This document shows, in pieces, positions 28,577-37,683 of a stretch of DNA of 64,000 nucleotides. The notes beneath the pieces were generated by a model, which was given only the letters and a program-made list of their open reading frames with translations, did not search any database and was not told the DNA's origin. This stretch comes from Roseomonas sp. (lineage in GTDB: Bacteria > Pseudomonadota > Alphaproteobacteria > Acetobacterales > Acetobacteraceae). Made by a program: the position numbers and the translations under genes. Location: contig JADCEV010000025.1 of the NCBI GenBank assembly GCA_020249865.1, positions 1 to 64,000 on the forward strand, written 5' to 3'. The stretch's first letter is position 1, and each line of letters starts with the position of its first letter.

Positions 28577-29278
28577 TTACCCCTTCGCCCAACCAATCGC
28601 CGCCCGCGCCAGCGCATCAATCGTATCCGCGACCGGAAAGGGCAGCGCCGGCCCCGCCGCGATGCCAAGCGGTATTTCGGTGCAGCCCAGCACCACGGCC
28701 TTCGCACCCCGCGCAATCAGGCTCTGCGCCACTTCCGCCAAGGGTTCATAGGATTCCACAAGTTTGTTTGCCTTCACCGCCGTAATCGCTGGCGTCACGC
28801 GGCTTTGCATCTCGGCATCGCTCGGCGTTAGGCATTCATATCCAAGCCCATCTAGCCTTTGCTGATAAAGCCGCATCGCGAGTGTCCCCGCCGTGCCCAT
28901 CACGCCAATGCACCCGCCAGCAACGCCAAGCCGCCGCAACTCCGCGCCCGCCGCATCAACAATATGCAGAATGGGGAGCCTGGTCGCTGCAACCATGCCG
29001 TCATACCAGCCATGGGCGGTATTGCAGGGAATGGCGATGGCCCCGCAGCCGGCAGCTTCCAGGCCGCGAATGCCGCGCACCAGCGCAGGCAAAGGATCTT
29101 CCCCGCCCGCAACCCGCGCCGCCGTGCGATCCGGCACGCGCGGGTCTGACCACAGGATCGTCGGGATATGGTCCTGATCACGCTCCGCCGGCGTCAGTAG
29201 CGTAAGGCGCTGCATGAAACATGCACTCGCCAGCGGCCCCATGCCGCCCAGAACGCCCAGAATTCGTGCATCAGCCAT
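28577..29278 (-). CDS. Aspartate/glutamate racemase family protein
   Basis: About 233 residues. The opening GVLGGMGPLAS and the two catalytic cysteine motifs, IPCNTAH and VLGCTEIP, are those of cofactor-independent Asp/Glu racemases such as RacD/YgeA. It likely converts an L-amino acid to its D form or the reverse. Its start at 29278 (or 29287) faces the TauE/SafE gene across about 100 bases. With the D-aminoacylase and amidase genes upstream it hints at D-amino acid metabolism, but they are not in one operon. Confidence 0.85.
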   Translation of the reverse strand: MADARILGVLGGMGPLASACFMQRLTLLTPAERDQDHIPTILWSDPRVPDRTAARVAGGEDPLPALVRGIRGLEAAGCGAIAIPCNTAHGWYDGMVAATRLPILHIVDAAGAELRRLGVAGGCIGVMGTAGTLAMRLYQQRLDGLGYECLTPSDAEMQSRVTPAITAVKANKLVESYEPLAEVAQSLIARGAKAVVLGCTEIPLGIAAGPALPFPVADTIDALARAAIGWAKG

Positions 29279-29378
29279 CGAAAACATCCCCGTGACGCGT
29301 CGCCATGGGGTGACGCATAAGCTAGGCCCATCTATGCCACGCCCGTTGAGGACGGCACAGCGCCGGTAAGGACATAAG

Positions 29379-30209
29379 ATGAGTTATTTGAACGATCCGC
29401 TTTGGCTCGGCGCCTTGGCCTTAGCCATGGCGGCGACAGGTTTGGTTTCCGGCACACTCGCGGGCTTGCTTGGCGTGGGTGGCGGCATCGTGATTGTGCC
29501 GTTGCTGTTCAATGTCTTTCCGCTCTTTGGCATTCCTGAGGCGGTGCAGATGAAGGTGGCAGTGGCGACCTCACTCGCCACCATTATCCCAACCTCCATC
29601 CAATCGGCGCGCAAACATCGCGCGACGGGGGCGATGGATGTGGCGCTGGTGCGTTCGATCTGGCCGAGCATGTTGGCCGGCGTGGTGGTGGGCACGCTGC
29701 TCGCGGTTTATGTGCGGGGAGAGGGGCAGACAGCGATTTTCGCCCTGGTTGCCTTGCTGGTCGCCTTCAACATGGGCTTCACCGGCTTGGACTTCAAATT
29801 GACCGATCGCGTGCCGGAAGGCGCGCCACGCACCGCGCTTGGGTTGGGTATTGGTTCAGTCAGCGCCATGATGGGCATCGGCGGGGGCACCTTGGGCGTG
29901 CCTTTACTGTCCTTGCTGGGCTACCCGATCCGCGCCGCGGTCGCGACCGCTTCGGCCTTTGGGGTGATTATCGCTATCCCCGCCACCATCGGCCTGATCT
30001 GGGGCGGGTGGAGCGATCCGCGCGTGCCGCCCTTCTCACTCGGCTATGTCAGCCTGATCGGCTTTGCGCTGATTGCACCCACTTCCATCATCGCAACACC
30101 TTGGGGCGTGAAGTTGGCGCATAGCATCCCACCCTTGGTGTTGAAGCGTGCCTTTGCGGTGTTCCTGGCGATCACAAGTGCGCGGATGTTCTGGTCAATC
30201 TTTACGTGA
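29379..30209 (+). CDS. TauE/SafE-family membrane protein (sulfite/sulfonate exporter type)
   Basis: 276 residues with about eight hydrophobic segments and two repeated glycine-rich loops: GTLAGLLGVGGGIVIVPLLF near the N-terminus and MMGIGGGTLGVPLLSLLGYP in the second half. These are the marks of the TauE/SafE (DUF81) family, which moves sulfite, sulfoacetate or other anions across the inner membrane. No sulfur genes are next to it, so the substrate is open. Its last 15 bases overlap the end of a small minus-strand gene. Confidence 0.85.
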   Translation: MSYLNDPLWLGALALAMAATGLVSGTLAGLLGVGGGIVIVPLLFNVFPLFGIPEAVQMKVAVATSLATIIPTSIQSARKHRATGAMDVALVRSIWPSMLAGVVVGTLLAVYVRGEGQTAIFALVALLVAFNMGFTGLDFKLTDRVPEGAPRTALGLGIGSVSAMMGIGGGTLGVPLLSLLGYPIRAAVATASAFGVIIAIPATIGLIWGGWSDPRVPPFSLGYVSLIGFALIAPTSIIATPWGVKLAHSIPPLVLKRAFAVFLAITSARMFWSIFT

Positions 30210-30356
30210 GGCCGTGGATATCAGCTTCGCCTTGAGCATTTCCCCAAGGCGATGATCCAGCTCCTCTGCGGAGATGAACCTGCCCGCGCGGCGTTGCGTG
30301 AGCAGTTCCGTGAGCGCGGCGCATTCCAATGGCTCTTTTTTAATCTGCTGCCCCAT
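30195..30356 (-). CDS. Small hypothetical protein
   Basis: 53 residues (GQQIKKEPLECAALTELLTQ..., then RRAGRFISAEELDHRLGEML). It is charged and probably helical, with no signal or membrane part. I do not recognise it. The ATG at 30356 has GGGGGAAC about eight bases upstream, a better start than the track's 30413, which lies inside serB. It follows serB on the same strand by 53 bases and may be co-transcribed with it. Its end overlaps the TauE/SafE gene by 15 bases. The good ribosome site argues that it is real. Confidence 0.5.
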   Translation of the reverse strand: MGQQIKKEPLECAALTELLTQRRAGRFISAEELDHRLGEMLKAKLISTASRKD

Positions 30357-30409
30357 CAATTTGTTCCCCCGCTGCAACACCGGTCTTAAGCTTGAAAAAC
30401 CCCGCCGCC

Positions 30410-31306
30410 TCAAAGCGCGGCGCGAAACGCCTCCACCCGATACCCCTGCGCAAACAGAAGCGCGCGCAAATCCGCGTGATCCACCCGCGCCCGAGCGGCT
30501 GCCGCCACCACGGGCTTGGCCTTGAAGGCAACGCCAAGCCCGGCGGCACCCAGCATATCCAGATCATTCGCGCCATCGCCCACTGCCAGGCTAGCGGCCA
30601 GATCAATCCCTTCTTCCGCTGCCAGGCGCTTCAGCGTAACCAGCTTGGCATTGCGCCCCAGAATGGGCTCGCCCACCTGGCCGGTCAGGCGGCCGCCCTC
30701 ATGCAGAAGGGTATTGGAGTAATGTTCATGAAAGCCGAGCCGTTCCGCGACCCGGCCCGTGAAAAAGGTGAAGCCCCCGGAAACCAGGGCGCAGCGTGCG
30801 CCATGGGCGCGCATGGTCGCGACCAATTCCTCGGCGCCCGGCATCAGCGCGGTGCTGGCCCAGGTGCGCTCAAGCGCTTCCAGCGCCAGGCCCTTCAGCA
30901 TGCCAACGCGCTCCCGCAGCGCGCCTTCGAAATCCAATTCGCCATTCATGGCGCGGCGCGTGATGGCCGAGATTTCTTCCTTCAGCCCAGCCTCACCTGC
31001 CAGCTCATCGAGTGTTTCACTGGTGACCATGGTGCTGTCCATATCGGCAATCAGCAGACGCTTGCGCCGCCCCTCCGCATCCTGCGCGATGGCATCCACA
31101 GGGCTGCCTTCCAGCGCCGCACGTGCCGCACGATCAGCAACTTCCAGCGGCAGGCCGGCGAAGGGAATATCGGCGGCTTCCTGCGCGGCAAGCGGCGCGG
31201 CGGTGCCAAGCTCCGCGCCCGCATCGCGCAGCGCAGCGGCAACCTTGGCCTGATGTTCCGGGGAAAGCGCGCCACGCGGCGCGATCAGGGTCAAAACCTT
31301 TTCCAT
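30410..31306 (-). CDS. serB: Phosphoserine phosphatase
   Basis: About 298 residues. The HAD core is complete: LIADMDSTMVTSE (nucleophile Asp and acid/base Asp), CALVSGGFTFFTGRVAERLG, and AVGDGANDLDMLGAAGLGVAFKAKP. The N-terminal part (about residues 1-75) fits the regulatory region seen in many SerB proteins. It removes phosphate from phosphoserine in the last step of serine synthesis. The start at 31306 places it 20 bases from the divergent miaA start, so both promoters must lie within or beside each other's 5' ends. The longer ORF start at 31396 would run inside miaA. Confidence 0.93.
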   Translation of the reverse strand: MEKVLTLIAPRGALSPEHQAKVAAALRDAGAELGTAAPLAAQEAADIPFAGLPLEVADRAARAALEGSPVDAIAQDAEGRRKRLLIADMDSTMVTSETLDELAGEAGLKEEISAITRRAMNGELDFEGALRERVGMLKGLALEALERTWASTALMPGAEELVATMRAHGARCALVSGGFTFFTGRVAERLGFHEHYSNTLLHEGGRLTGQVGEPILGRNAKLVTLKRLAAEEGIDLAASLAVGDGANDLDMLGAAGLGVAFKAKPVVAAAARARVDHADLRALLFAQGYRVEAFRAAL

Positions 31307-31326
31307 ATCCGGCCTATGCCCGCGCC

Positions 31327-32292
31327 ATGAAGGAGTTTCAACCTCTCGCCTTGTTTGTTGTGGGGCCGACCGCCTCGGGCAAATCCGTCCTCGCATTGGA
31401 AATCGCCGAACGCCTGGGTGGCGCCATCATCAATGCCGATAGCATGCAGCTTTATCGCGAACTCCACATCATCACTGCCCGCCCGAGCGCCGCCGATGAA
31501 GCCCGCGCGCCGCATCTGCTTTACGGCGTGCGCGCAGCCGCCGAGGCCGCTTCTGTTGCCTGGTGGCGCGATGCGGCACTCAAGGCCATGGATGAGGTCC
31601 ACGCTGCCGGGCGGCTTCCCATTATTTGCGGCGGCACTGGCATGTATTGCGCGGCGCTGACGCAAGGCATCGCCGCCATCCCCCCCATCCCGACACCGGC
31701 GCGGGAAGAAGCCCGCCGGCTTTTGGCCGAGGAAGGCCCGGCTGCCCTGCATGCGCGGCTTGCGGCTGAAGACCCAGCCTCCGCCGCGCGCCTCAGGCCG
31801 AGCGACAGCCAGCGCCTCGCCCGCGCTTGGGAGGTCTGGCGCAGCACCGGGCGCGGCATTGCGGCTTGGCAGGCGGAAGGCGCGGCGAACCCCGCCCCCT
31901 GGCGCTTCGCCGCCATTCTGCTGGACCCGCCGCGCGATACGCTGCGCGCTGCCATCGCCCGGCGTTGGGCGGCGATGATCCAGATCGGCGCGGTGGATGA
32001 GGTGCGCGCCCTGCTGGCCCAAGGGCTTGACCCCAGCCTGCCCGCGATGCGCGCCCATGGCGTGCCGGAAATCTCCGCCATGCTGGCCGGGAAGCTGACG
32101 GCAGACGAAGCCTCTGCCCGCGCTATCCTGGCGACCGGGCAATACACCAAGCGGCAAGCCACCTGGTTCCGCCACCATGAACTGGCCCCGCCCGAGCGCA
32201 CCTATATCATAAATGCGCGATTTGAAGATTTCACGCAATTTTCGGAAAGTGAATCAGCCAAATTTTTCGCATTTCTTGATTTTATCCGTTGA
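31327..32292 (+). CDS. miaA: tRNA dimethylallyltransferase
   Basis: About 321 residues. The P-loop FVVGPTASGKSVLALEIA, the substrate loop INADSMQLYRELHIITARP, and ICGGTGMYCAALTQGI with a C-terminal GTGQYTKRQATWFRHH-like segment (ATGQYTKRQATWFRHH) mark MiaA. It adds a dimethylallyl group to A37 of tRNAs that read codons starting with U. The ATG at 31327 is used; the longer ORF start is inside serB. The last 25 codons are AT-rich and overlap a possible leader ORF for ilvB in another frame. Confidence 0.93.
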   Translation: MKEFQPLALFVVGPTASGKSVLALEIAERLGGAIINADSMQLYRELHIITARPSAADEARAPHLLYGVRAAAEAASVAWWRDAALKAMDEVHAAGRLPIICGGTGMYCAALTQGIAAIPPIPTPAREEARRLLAEEGPAALHARLAAEDPASAARLRPSDSQRLARAWEVWRSTGRGIAAWQAEGAANPAPWRFAAILLDPPRDTLRAAIARRWAAMIQIGAVDEVRALLAQGLDPSLPAMRAHGVPEISAMLAGKLTADEASARAILATGQYTKRQATWFRHHELAPPERTYIINARFEDFTQFSESESAKFFAFLDFIR

Positions 32293-32314
32293 CGTCCCCG
32301 AGTCGAGGGTCTAA
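32213..32314 (+). CDS. Possible ilv leader peptide
   Basis: A 33-codon frame overlaps the 3' end of miaA and ends in TAA just before the hairpins upstream of ilvB. Its last part reads FLILSVDVPESRV, so 6 of the final 12 residues are Leu, Ile or Val. That would suit a ribosome-stalling leader for a branched-chain amino acid operon. The ribosome site before its ATG is poor. It may be chance. Confidence 0.3.
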   Translation: MRDLKISRNFRKVNQPNFSHFLILSVDVPESRV

Positions 32315-32327
32315 CAGACCGGCCGCG

Positions 32328-32359
32328 TCGGCCCCGCATCCTTGGGGCCGATTGTTTTT
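32328..32359 (+). terminator. Terminator or attenuator hairpin before ilvB
   Basis: TCGGCCCC and GGGGCCGA form a perfect 8-bp stem around an 8-base loop, followed by TTGTTTTT. It ends 17 bases before the ilvB ATG, too close for a promoter to fit between. GGCCG at 32321-32325 can pair instead with CGGCC at 32329-32333, inside the left arm of the stem, which would act as an antiterminator. A small GGTCT/AGACC hairpin lies just before (32308-32320). Confidence 0.7.
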
Positions 32360-32376
32360 CATGAAGGAAGTCACCC

Positions 32377-34176
32377 ATGTCCGCCGCGACCCAAGCCCCG
32401 CCCGCCTCTGATGCCCTGACCATGTCGGGTGCTGAGGTCGTATTGCGCGCGCTGAAGGATAACGGCGTTGAGGTGATTTTCGGCTATCCCGGCGGCGCCG
32501 TGCTGCCGATTTATGACGCGATTTTCCAGCAGAACGCCATTCGCCACATTCTGGTGCGCCATGAACAGGCTGCCGTGCATGCGGCGGAAGGCTATGCACG
32601 TTCCACCGGGAAGGTTGGCGTGGTGCTGGTCACCTCCGGCCCTGGCGCCACCAATGCGGTGACGGGGCTTTTGGATGCGCTGATGGATTCAGTGCCGGTG
32701 ATTTGCCTGACCGGCCAGGTGCCGACGCATTTGATCGGCAATGATGCCTTTCAGGAAGCCGATACGACCGGCATCACGCGCCCCGCGACCAAGCACAACT
32801 ATCTGGTCAAGAAATCCGAAGACCTGGCGCGCGTGATGCACGAAGCGTTTTATGTGGCGAAATCCGGCCGCCCCGGCCCGGTAGTTATTGATCTGCCCAA
32901 GGATATCCTGATCAACAAGGCACCGTATCGGGAAGCGACCACGCAAAGCCATCGTTCCTATCGCCCGCGCACGGAACCCGATGCCAAGGCAATCCGCGAT
33001 GCGGTGCGGCTGCTGAAGCGCGCGCATCGCCCAATTGTCTATGCCGGTGGCGGCGTGATCAATGCCGGGCCGGAAGCATCGCGCCTGCTGCGCGAATTTG
33101 TGCGCATGACAGGGATGCCGTGCACCAATACGCTGATGGGGCTTGGCGCCTATCCGGCGGAAGACCCGCAATTCCTGGGCATGCTGGGGATGCACGGCAC
33201 CTATGAAGCGAACCTTGCGATGCATGGCTGTGATGTCATGTTCAATATCGGCGCGCGTTTCGATGACCGTGTGACGGGGCGGCTCAATGCCTTCTCACCG
33301 GGGTCGAAGAAGATCCATGCGGATATTGATCCGTCTTCGATCAACAAGAATGTCGCCGTGGATGTGCCGATTGTGGGCGATGCGCGCGCCGTGCTTGCCG
33401 CCATGATCGAAGCCTGGAAGGCGGATGAAGCCGCGCAGGACAAGCCCGCGCTTGCCGCCTGGTGGCGCCAGATTGATGAATGGCGTGGCAAGCAGTGCTT
33501 GGCCTATCGCCAGGAAAGCAAGATCATCAAGCCGCAGCATGCGGTGAAGCGGCTTTATGAAATCACGCGCGAATTGGGGCGTGAGACCTTCATCACCACC
33601 GAAGTCGGCCAGCACCAGATGTGGGCGGCGCAATATTTTGGCTTTGACAAGCCCAATCGCTGGATGACCTCGGGCGGGCTTGGCACCATGGGCTATGGGC
33701 TGCCGGCGGCGATGGGTGTCCAGATCGCGCACCCCGATGCGCTGGTGATTGATATCGCGGGTGAGGCTTCGATCCTGATGAATATTCAGGAAATGGGCAC
33801 GCTCGCGCAATATCGCCTGCCGGTGAAGGTGTTCATTCTGAACAATGAATATATGGGCATGGTGCGCCAATGGCAGGAATTGCTGCATGGCGGGCGCTAT
33901 TCCGAGAGCTATTCGGCATCGCTGCCGGATTTCGTGAAGCTCGCGGAAAGCTTCCATGCCGTTGGCATGCGCGCGGAAGGCATTGATGATCTGGATCGTG
34001 TGATCCGGGAAATGATCGCCATAGACAAGCCCGTGATTGCCGATATCTGCGTGGCCAAGGATGAAAACTGCTTCCCCATGATCCCATCGGGGGCGGCGCA
34101 TAATGAAATGATCCTGGCACCGGGGCAGGAAGGTGGCGTCGCCGGCGTTACCGATGAAGGCAAGGTCCTGGTTTGA
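32377..34176 (+). CDS. ilvB: Acetolactate synthase large subunit
   Basis: 599 residues with the three domains of thiamine-diphosphate enzymes. FGYPGGAVLPIYD, the catalytic Glu region VRHEQAAVHAAEGYAR and LVTSGPGATN are in the N-terminal domain; the central domain binds FAD; and GYGLPAAMGVQ with IDIAGEASILMN and LNNEYMGMVRQWQE bind the cofactor and metal at the C-terminus. It joins two pyruvates, or pyruvate and 2-oxobutyrate, as the first common step to valine, leucine and isoleucine. AAGGAAG precedes the ATG. It is followed after 11 bases by its regulatory subunit gene. Transcription must pass the hairpin upstream. Confidence 0.95.
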   Translation: MSAATQAPPASDALTMSGAEVVLRALKDNGVEVIFGYPGGAVLPIYDAIFQQNAIRHILVRHEQAAVHAAEGYARSTGKVGVVLVTSGPGATNAVTGLLDALMDSVPVICLTGQVPTHLIGNDAFQEADTTGITRPATKHNYLVKKSEDLARVMHEAFYVAKSGRPGPVVIDLPKDILINKAPYREATTQSHRSYRPRTEPDAKAIRDAVRLLKRAHRPIVYAGGGVINAGPEASRLLREFVRMTGMPCTNTLMGLGAYPAEDPQFLGMLGMHGTYEANLAMHGCDVMFNIGARFDDRVTGRLNAFSPGSKKIHADIDPSSINKNVAVDVPIVGDARAVLAAMIEAWKADEAAQDKPALAAWWRQIDEWRGKQCLAYRQESKIIKPQHAVKRLYEITRELGRETFITTEVGQHQMWAAQYFGFDKPNRWMTSGGLGTMGYGLPAAMGVQIAHPDALVIDIAGEASILMNIQEMGTLAQYRLPVKVFILNNEYMGMVRQWQELLHGGRYSESYSASLPDFVKLAESFHAVGMRAEGIDDLDRVIREMIAIDKPVIADICVAKDENCFPMIPSGAAHNEMILAPGQEGGVAGVTDEGKVLV

Positions 34177-34187
34177 GGAGCACTGCA

Positions 34188-34709
34188 ATGTCTGATCTGA
34201 AAGGCGGCCAACGCGCCGCGACCATTGCCGTGCTGGTGGAAAACGAAGCGGGTGTGCTCGCGCGCGTGATCGGCCTGTTTTCCGGCCGTGGCTATAATAT
34301 TGATAGCCTGACGGTCGCACCAGTGGATGAAACCGGGCGGATTTCGCGCATCACCATCGTCACCAGCGGCACGGATATGGTGATTGAACAAATCAAGGCG
34401 CAATTGGACCGGTTGGTGCCGGTGCATAAGGTCTCGGACCTCACCATCGAAGGCCCGCATCTGACGCGCGAATTGGCGCTGATCAAGGTGGTTGGCCGCG
34501 GCGAGAACCGTATGGAAGTGCTGCGTCTGGCGGATGCTTTCCGCGCGCGCGTGGTGGATGCCACCACTGAAAGCTTCGTGCTGGAAATGACGGGCAATGC
34601 CGACAAGATTGATGCCTTTGTCGCACTGATGCGCCCGATTGGCCTTGCCGAGGTTTCGCGCACCGGTGCGGTCGCCATTGCGCGCGGTCCCAAGGGGATC
34701 ATGGAATAA
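34188..34709 (+). CDS. ilvN: Acetolactate synthase small (regulatory) subunit
   Basis: About 173 residues. The N-terminal ACT domain is clear (TIAVLVENEAGVLARVIGLF and GRGYNIDSLTVAP), followed by the C-terminal part with ELALIKVVG. This subunit binds valine and controls the large subunit. The size and layout match the IlvH type of alphaproteobacteria; IlvN and IlvH are used for the same role. GAGGAG lies 8 bases before the ATG at 34188, which is better than the track's 34173. Confidence 0.93.
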   Translation: MSDLKGGQRAATIAVLVENEAGVLARVIGLFSGRGYNIDSLTVAPVDETGRISRITIVTSGTDMVIEQIKAQLDRLVPVHKVSDLTIEGPHLTRELALIKVVGRGENRMEVLRLADAFRARVVDATTESFVLEMTGNADKIDAFVALMRPIGLAEVSRTGAVAIARGPKGIME

Positions 34710-34714
34710 CGCAG

Positions 34715-35980
34715 GTGGCGGAAGGCCCAGGCCGGACCAAGGCTTTCGCCTGGGCGCTTTATGATTGGGCCAATAGCGGCTTTCCGACGGTGGTTTCGAC
34801 CTTCGTCATCGCGGCCTATTTCACGCAAGGCATCGCGCCCGATCCGGTAACCGGCCAGGCGCAATGGGGCTGGATGCAGACGGTGGCGGCCTTCGCCATT
34901 GCGCTGCTTTCGCCCTTGTTGGGCGCCATTGCCGATCAGGGGCGGCGGCGGCGTGCGATGCTTGCGATCTGCACGTTGCTAACGGCGAGTTTTACCGCGC
35001 TGATCTGGTTCGCGCGGCCCGATCCGGCCGATGCGCTTTACGCGCTGATCTGCATCGGCCTTGCCACCATCGCCTTTGAACTTGGCACGGTCTTCTACAA
35101 CGCCATGCTGCCCGGCCTGGTGCCGGAAGAACGCATGGGCAGGCTTTCGGGCCTCGCCTGGGGGCTTGGCTATGCGGGCGGGCTCGCCTGCCTCGCTCTC
35201 GCGCTGGTGCTGTTCATTCAGCCCAACCCATCCCCCTTTGGCCTTGATCGCGGCGCGGCGGAGCATGTGCGCGCCACGGCACTGCTGGTCGCGGTTTGGA
35301 TCCTGGTGTTTGGCTGGCCGGTGCTGCTTGCCCTGCCCGATCCCGCTGGGCCGCGCCCTGGGCTGCGAGCGGCCATGCGCGCCGGGCTTGCTGAGACGCT
35401 CCATATCCTCCGCAGCCTGCCGCAGCGCCCGGCCATGGCGCGGTTTCTGATCGCGCGGCTGTTTTATACCGATGGCCTCAATACGCTCTTCGCCTTCGGC
35501 GCGATTTACGCCGCCGGCGTGCATGGCATGGGGTTCGAGGAAATCCTGTTGTTTGGCATTGCCATGAATGTCACAGCGGGGCTGGGTGCCGCGGGCTTCG
35601 GGCTGATCGAGGATCGGCTCGGCGCCAAAACCACGATCCTGGTCGCGCTTGGCGCCATGATTCTGCTGGGCAGTTTCCTGCTGCTGAGCAACGACAAGAC
35701 CCTGTTCTGGGCGCTGGCCTTGGCGCTTGGGCTCTTCATGGGGCCGGCGCAGGCGGCATCGCGCACCCTGATGGCGCATATGGCCCCGCCCGAGGAAGTG
35801 ACGGCGCATTTCGGGCTTTTCGCGCTTTCCGGGCGCATCACGGGCTTTCTGGGGCCGGCGGCGGTGGCGCTGGCGACACAGCTCTCCGGCAGCCAGGCCT
35901 GGGGGATTGCGACCGTGATCATCTTCCTCGCGCTTGGTGCCGCCATTTTGGCGCCGGTACGCGTGCAGCGGCATGGCTAA
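34715..35980 (+). CDS. UMF1/Atg22-like MFS transporter
   Basis: 421 residues from a GTG start, with about 12 membrane segments. The N-terminus FAWALYDWANSGFPTVVSTF is a hallmark of the UMF1 group (related to yeast Atg22), and ADQGRRRRAMLAICT is the loop after helix 2-3 as in MFS carriers. Yeast Atg22 exports amino acids from the vacuole; bacterial members have no settled substrate. The start is 5 bases after ilvN, so it may ride on the ilv transcript, and a link to amino acid export is tempting but unproven. Confidence 0.8.
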   Translation: MAEGPGRTKAFAWALYDWANSGFPTVVSTFVIAAYFTQGIAPDPVTGQAQWGWMQTVAAFAIALLSPLLGAIADQGRRRRAMLAICTLLTASFTALIWFARPDPADALYALICIGLATIAFELGTVFYNAMLPGLVPEERMGRLSGLAWGLGYAGGLACLALALVLFIQPNPSPFGLDRGAAEHVRATALLVAVWILVFGWPVLLALPDPAGPRPGLRAAMRAGLAETLHILRSLPQRPAMARFLIARLFYTDGLNTLFAFGAIYAAGVHGMGFEEILLFGIAMNVTAGLGAAGFGLIEDRLGAKTTILVALGAMILLGSFLLLSNDKTLFWALALALGLFMGPAQAASRTLMAHMAPPEEVTAHFGLFALSGRITGFLGPAAVALATQLSGSQAWGIATVIIFLALGAAILAPVRVQRHG

Positions 35981-36033
35981 AACGCCCCGCCTTCTGCCAT
36001 AGTCCCGCCGCGGAGGCGTGCGAACACCCATTC

Positions 36034-37683
36034 ATGGCAGAGGATAATTCTGAGGCCGCCTGGGCGGCGCTGAAGGCTTTGGCGGCTCATCCGGATGCTG
36101 CGGCCATTCGCCCGCTTTTCGCCGCCGATCCAGATCGTTTCGCACGGTTTTCGCGCCAGGCCGGCGATATCCTGCTTGATTTTTCCAAAACCGCGCTGTC
36201 GGATGAGGTGCTTGCGGCTTTGCTTGCCCTTGCCGAAGCGCGTGATGTCGCAGGCTTCCGCACGCGGCTTTTCGCCGGCGCGGCGGTGAATGAAACGGAA
36301 GGCCGCGCCGCGCTGCATATGGCGCTGCGCGCCGCGCCCGAAGATGAATTCCGTGCCGGTACTGAAGATGTCATGCCTGAAGTGCTCACGGTGCGCGCGC
36401 GCATGGAAGCCTTCACGCGCGCGGTACATGAAGGACGCATCCTGACGGCCAAAGGTGAAGGCTTCACCGATGTGCTGAATATCGGCATTGGCGGGTCTGA
36501 TCTTGGCCCGGCCATGGTGGCGCGTGCTTTATGGACGCCGGACGCACCGCTGCGCGGGCATTATCTGGCGAATGTGGATGGCCATGCCTGGGCGGAAATA
36601 CAGGCAAGGCTCGATCCCGCGCGCACGCTGGTGCTGGTCGCGTCCAAAACCTTCACTACCCAAGAAACCATGACGAATGCGGCCCTGGCACGCGATTGGC
36701 TGCGCGCCGCGTTGGGCGAGGCTGGTGCTTCCCAGCACATGGCCGCACTTTCCACCAATCTTGCCGCGACCAGCGCTTTCGGGATTTTGCCTGAGCGTGT
36801 CTTCGGTTTTCGCGATTGGGTCGGTGGGCGGTTTTCGCTTTGGAGTGCGATTGGGCTGTCACTGGCGCTGACGCTTGGCTGGGATGCTTTCGCGCGCTTG
36901 CTGGCTGGTGCGCGCGTGATGGATCAGCATTTCCGCAATGCGCCATTTGGCGAAAACCTGCCGGTGCTGCTGGCTTTGGTGGAAGCCTGGCATGTGAATG
37001 GGTTGGGTTATCCAAGCCGTGCCGTGCTGCCTTATGATGAGCGCCTTGCCCGCTTTCCGGCACATTTGCAGCAATTGGAAATGGAAAGCCTTGGCAAACG
37101 TGTGGCGCTTTCGGGCGCTGCCTTGCACCGTGCCGCCGGCCCCGTCGTGTTTGGCGAACCTGGCACCAATGCGCAGCATTCCTTCATGCAATTGCTGCAT
37201 CAGGGCACCACGCCCGTGCCGGTGGATTTCATTCTGGCGGCACGGCCGGATCACGCGCATGCCGATAGCCATCGCAAACTTCTTGCCAATGGTCTCGCGC
37301 AAGCCGAAGCGCTGCTGATGGGCAAGGATGCTGCCGCCGTGACTGCCGAAATGCGCAAGGCCGGCGCAGCGGAGGCCGAGATCACACACCTTTTGCCGCA
37401 TCGCGTCTTCCCCGGTGATCGGCCAAGTGTCACCATGCTGCTGCCGCAACTTGATGCATTTACCCTTGGCCAATTGGTTGCCCTTTATGAACACAAGGTA
37501 GCGGTGCTCGGCGCGCTTTGGGGCATCAATCCCTTTGATCAATGGGGGGTCGAGCTTGGCAAGCAATTGGCCAACGTCATCCTGCCGGAACTCAGCGCCG
37601 GCGCGCCGCAAAGGCCGCATGATGGGTCAACCGCCGGGCTGATCGGGAAGATCGCAACGCTGTGGCCGGAAGGGCGCGCATGA
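36034..37683 (+). CDS. pgi: Glucose-6-phosphate isomerase
   Basis: 549 residues, full length. Visible are the sugar-phosphate site VLNIGIGGSDLGPAMVARAL, VASKTFTTQETMTNA, GGRFSLWSAIGLSLAL (PGI signature 1-like) and the C-terminal YEHKVAVLGALWGINPFDQWGVELGK (signature 2). It interconverts glucose 6-phosphate and fructose 6-phosphate in the cytoplasm. It starts 53 bases after the MFS gene and overlaps the MOSC gene by 4 bases. Confidence 0.95.
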   Translation: MAEDNSEAAWAALKALAAHPDAAAIRPLFAADPDRFARFSRQAGDILLDFSKTALSDEVLAALLALAEARDVAGFRTRLFAGAAVNETEGRAALHMALRAAPEDEFRAGTEDVMPEVLTVRARMEAFTRAVHEGRILTAKGEGFTDVLNIGIGGSDLGPAMVARALWTPDAPLRGHYLANVDGHAWAEIQARLDPARTLVLVASKTFTTQETMTNAALARDWLRAALGEAGASQHMAALSTNLAATSAFGILPERVFGFRDWVGGRFSLWSAIGLSLALTLGWDAFARLLAGARVMDQHFRNAPFGENLPVLLALVEAWHVNGLGYPSRAVLPYDERLARFPAHLQQLEMESLGKRVALSGAALHRAAGPVVFGEPGTNAQHSFMQLLHQGTTPVPVDFILAARPDHAHADSHRKLLANGLAQAEALLMGKDAAAVTAEMRKAGAAEAEITHLLPHRVFPGDRPSVTMLLPQLDAFTLGQLVALYEHKVAVLGALWGINPFDQWGVELGKQLANVILPELSAGAPQRPHDGSTAGLIGKIATLWPEGRA

